From Gammaproteobacteria bacterium (lineage in GTDB: Bacteria; Pseudomonadota; Gammaproteobacteria; Chromatiales; Sedimenticolaceae): a stretch of DNA of 8,297 nt. A model generated the notes under the pieces. It did not search any database and had not been told where the DNA came from. It saw only the letters and a program-made list of their open reading frames with translations. The number at the start of each line of letters is the position of its first letter. Positions within the stretch are counted from its first letter, which is position 1. The stretch lies in assembly GCA_020445245.1 (NCBI GenBank), contig JAGRHB010000070.1, positions 1 through 8,297 on the forward strand, written 5' to 3'. The translations under genes and the position numbers were made by a program. Positions 6,205-8,297 of the stretch are shown piece after piece.

Positions 6205-7368
6205 TCAACCCACCTTGCTGCCGGTAGGGCGTCGGCACCATTTGGCAGGATCGACAGCACGACCCTGGTAGCGGATGCCAAAGTACACACCAGCCTGTTC
6301 GCGTCCGCCACTGCTGCCGACCAGGGCAACCGGCTCCCCGACCTCCACCCAGTCACCGGCCTCCTTGAACAGGCTCTGGTTGTGCCCGTACAAGGTCATG
6401 TAGCCGTCGCCGTGATCGACGATCAACATCAGGCCGAAGCCCCGCAGCCAGTCGGCGAACGCGACGCGCCCGTGATGCACGGCGCGTACCTCGCGGCCTT
6501 CTGGCGCTGAGATCATAACACCGTCCCAAACCAGGGCCCCGAGCTTGGGTGAGCCGAAGCGGTTGACGATACGCCCGCTTGCCGGCCACGGCAGGCGGCC
6601 GCGCAGACCAACAAACGCGAGTTGCTGGGGATGCTCGGCCGGAATGTCCGCCAATGCCTCTTCGAGGCCGGTTATCAGGGTCTGCAGGTCGCGCTCATCG
6701 GACTGCAGACGATCAAGTTGGCGGCTCTGGTCGTTGAGCTCCTGTGTCAGCCGCGCGACCACATCGCGTCTTTGACCCTGCGAGCGCTGCATCGCCGCGA
6801 GTTCGCGTGCCTGCTCATCATGCAGGCGCGCCAGTTTTCGTTCCTCGTCGCGAATCTCGGCCTCGGTGTCTGCGATGCGCTGCATGTAGTCGCGGATCAG
6901 CCGCATCTTCTGGCCGCGCGCCCGACTGAGGTAATCGTAGTAGACCATGACCCGGCTGACTGTCGCCGGGTCCTGCTGGTTGAGCAGGATCTTCAGCCGT
7001 TCCTGGCGGCCCATTGCATAGGCGGCGCGTGCCTGGCGCGCCAGCGCCTCGCGATGGCGGTCGAGCGCCTGGCTCTGCCGGGTCTTTTCGATGGCAAGCT
7101 CATCCAGGCGGTCACGCTGGCGCGTCAGGCGGCCGTCCAGCACCCGCAGCTTGCGCGCCAGACGCCCGATCTGTTGTTCGGATTCCTGCAGCAGGCGAGA
7201 CAGCTCGGTTTTTTCGCCGCTCTTGGACTGCATCTGCGTGCGCAGACCGCTGATCCGCTCGCGCAGGGCCTCCAGTCTGGCCTGTTGTTCTGCCGTCACC
7301 GGCGCAGACGGGCCAACTGCCGGCCACATCGCAACCAGAAACAGCGAGATCAGAAAGGGCTGGCGCAT
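6205..7368 (-). CDS. envC: Murein hydrolase activator EnvC (degenerate M23/LytM domain)
   Basis: A 387-residue periplasmic protein of the EnvC type, which in E. coli links FtsEX to activation of the amidases AmiA and AmiB during septum splitting. An N-terminal signal peptide covers about 1-22. A long charged coiled coil follows (about 25-240, rich in Arg, Gln, Glu and Leu), then a LytM-like M23 domain (about 255-377) opening with GRLPWPASGRI. The zinc sites of active M23 peptidases are lost: the HxGxD site reads W281-D-G-V-M285, and the final HxH site falls on G360 and Y362 (in AGVYFGIR). This is the pattern of EnvC activators, not of working endopeptidases. His329 (YGHN) remains where E. coli EnvC has Tyr. 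The ATG is the first possible start after an in-frame stop at 7396-7398, though it lacks a clear Shine-Dalgarno sequence. It lies 74 nt after gpmI in the order known from Pseudomonas and, without ctpA, from E. coli. Confidence 0.94.
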   Translation of the reverse strand: MRQPFLISLFLVAMWPAVGPSAPVTAEQQARLEALRERISGLRTQMQSKSGEKTELSRLLQESEQQIGRLARKLRVLDGRLTRQRDRLDELAIEKTRQSQALDRHREALARQARAAYAMGRQERLKILLNQQDPATVSRVMVYYDYLSRARGQKMRLIRDYMQRIADTEAEIRDEERKLARLHDEQARELAAMQRSQGQRRDVVARLTQELNDQSRQLDRLQSDERDLQTLITGLEEALADIPAEHPQQLAFVGLRGRLPWPASGRIVNRFGSPKLGALVWDGVMISAPEGREVRAVHHGRVAFADWLRGFGLMLIVDHGDGYMTLYGHNQSLFKEAGDWVEVGEPVALVGSSGGREQAGVYFGIRYQGRAVDPAKWCRRPTGSKVG

Positions 7369-7442
7369 GCAAAGAAACCGGGGGCAATCCTGCGCTCATT
7401 CTGGCAGTTATCGGTGATCGGCGCGCTACCGCAGTATGGTGC
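7369..7442. other. gpmI–envC intergenic gap
   Basis: The longest gap in the window apart from the divergent region is 74 nt. I see no convincing terminator hairpin with a T-tract, no strong -10/-35 pair for envC, and no small ORF with a ribosome binding site. It is consistent with read-through from gpmI into envC. Confidence 0.5.
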
Positions 7443-8297
7443 TCAGGTGGCGCCGGCCGCGGGCAGCAGCGAACGGCCGGTCATTTCCGGCGGCTGCGGC
7501 AGCCCCATGATCTGCAGCAGCGTCGGCGCGACGTCACACAGAGCGCCGTTTTCCAGCAGCACCGTGGCCGCATGGCCGACATAGATCAGTGGGACCGGGT
7601 TTGTCGTGTGCGCCGTGTGCACCTGACCAGCCTTGGGATCGATCATCTGCTCGGCATTGCCGTGATCAGCGGTGATGATCAGCTCTCCCCCCACCTCGAG
7701 CACCGCTTCGGTGACCCGCCCGATGCACTCGTCCAGCACTTCGATGGCCCGCACCGCAGCGTCGTAGTTGCCGGTGTGGCCGACCATATCGCCGTTCGCA
7801 AAGTTGCAGATGACCGCATCGAAACGCCGGCTGCGCACCGCCTCGACGAGCCTGTCGGTGACCTCGTAGGCGCTCATCTCGGGCTGCAGATCGTATGTGG
7901 CGACCTGTGGCGACGGCACCAGGATGCGCTCCTCGCCCTCGTTCGGCGCCTCGATACCGCCGTTGAAGAAGAACGTCACGTGTGCGTATTTCTCGGTCTC
8001 GGCGATGCGCAGCTGATGCAGGCCAAGGTTGGCGATGTACTCGCCGAACGTGTTTTCAAGGCGTTCCGGCGGATAGGCAACGGGTATATCGAAGTCCTTG
8101 CTGTACTCGGTCAGCGAGACGAAAGCACCCAGCCTGGGCCTTACCGCGCGCTCGAACCCGGGGAAATCGGCCTCGATGAAGGCGCGGGTGATCTGGCGCG
8201 CGCGGTCCGATCGGTAGTTCATATTGATGATGACATCACCGTCGGCCACCTGCACCGCGTCACCAATACACGTGGCCGTGACGAATTCGTCCGACTC
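7443..8297 (-). CDS. gpmI: 2,3-bisphosphoglycerate-independent phosphoglycerate mutase (partial, N-terminus off the window)
   Basis: The C-terminal 284 residues of a protein usually about 510-515 long. It interconverts 3- and 2-phosphoglycerate in glycolysis and gluconeogenesis in the cytosol, using manganese and a phosphoserine intermediate. The reading frame stays open to the window edge, so a GTG at 8253-8255 is an internal valine, not a start. Counting from the first visible residue, family motifs are NYRSDRAR (27-34), [14 protein letters not shown] (101-114, with the conserved Lys103), NGDMVGHTG (168-176, metal ligands Asp170/His174), [10 protein letters not shown] (209-218, Asp211/His212) and HTAHT (227-231). 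It ends in the usual EMTGRSL segment. The phosphoserine and first metal site lie outside the window. It is the most upstream visible gene of the envelope block, the same position as in E. coli and Pseudomonas. Identification is certain. Confidence 0.97.
   Translation of the reverse strand, partial: ESDEFVTATCIGDAVQVADGDVIINMNYRSDRARQITRAFIEADFPGFERAVRPRLGAFVSLTEYSKDFDIPVAYPPERLENTFGEYIANLGLHQLRIAETEKYAHVTFFFNGGIEAPNEGEERILVPSPQVATYDLQPEMSAYEVTDRLVEAVRSRRFDAVICNFANGDMVGHTGNYDAAVRAIEVLDECIGRVTEAVLEVGGELIITADHGNAEQMIDPKAGQVHTAHTTNPVPLIYVGHAATVLLENGALCDVAPTLLQIMGLPQPPEMTGRSLLPAAGAT

Noticed and set aside
6165..6356. 64-residue N-terminal extension of CtpA
   Set aside because: It would overlap the envC 3' end by about 150 nt and place the signal peptide internally. 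The ATG at 6164 has its own GAGGA and export signal.
7369..7442. Terminator or promoter between gpmI and envC
   Set aside because: Short palindromic bits such as TACCGCAGTA are present, but there is no stable stem with a T-tract and no matched -35/-10 pair.
6622..7584. 320-codon plus-strand open frame opposite envC and the gpmI end
   Set aside because: It spans the antisense of two firmly identified genes and the gap between them, and shows no family motif.
1..8297. Mobile element, defence system, CRISPR array or RNA gene
   Set aside because: All sequence is accounted for by chromosomal genes with similar composition. No direct-repeat array, transposase, tRNA-like fold or compositional break was seen by eye.

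Overview
The window is GC-rich, densely coding bacterial chromosome with very short intergenic gaps. The minus-strand order gpmI – envC – ctpA – yibQ is the arrangement known from Pseudomonas and many other Gammaproteobacteria. With the GC bias and protein motifs, this points to a gammaproteobacterium. I cannot place it more precisely from sequence alone. I see no rRNA, tRNA, CRISPR array, insertion sequence, integrase or phage gene, and no gap longer than about 75 bases.

Right part (8297 to 2222, all minus strand): a six-gene collinear block, probably one operon. It runs from a partial gpmI (cofactor-independent phosphoglycerate mutase) through envC (activator of cell-wall amidases), ctpA (periplasmic C-terminal processing protease) and a yibQ-type divergent polysaccharide deacetylase. 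It then continues into a YajL/DJ-1 family protein and a membrane-anchored protein I do not recognise. EnvC, CtpA, YibQ and the unknown protein all carry export or membrane-anchor signals, so the block is mainly about the cell envelope, with gpmI at the upstream, glycolytic end. Spacing is tight: yajL starts 55 nt inside yibQ, and the unknown gene starts 6 nt after yajL.

Left part (1 to 2205): a divergent pair of transcription units around a gap of about 58 nt. A partial D-2-hydroxyacid dehydrogenase (glyoxylate/hydroxypyruvate reductase type) runs leftward off the window edge. A GlcG/HbpS-family gene and a tartronate-semialdehyde reductase gene (garR/glxR type) run rightward with an 8-nt overlap. 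Together these suggest a small glyoxylate/glycerate cluster: both reductases can form D-glycerate, one from hydroxypyruvate and the other from tartronate semialdehyde. The glxR-type gene and the unknown gene converge with 16 nt between them.

Most of the window is ordinary conserved chromosome. I did not find a clearly new multi-gene system. The points most worth a second look are the uncharacterised membrane protein with a possible Sm-like C-terminal barrel, and the compact divergent promoter region where the dehydrogenase may be translated from a leaderless or nearly leaderless mRNA.
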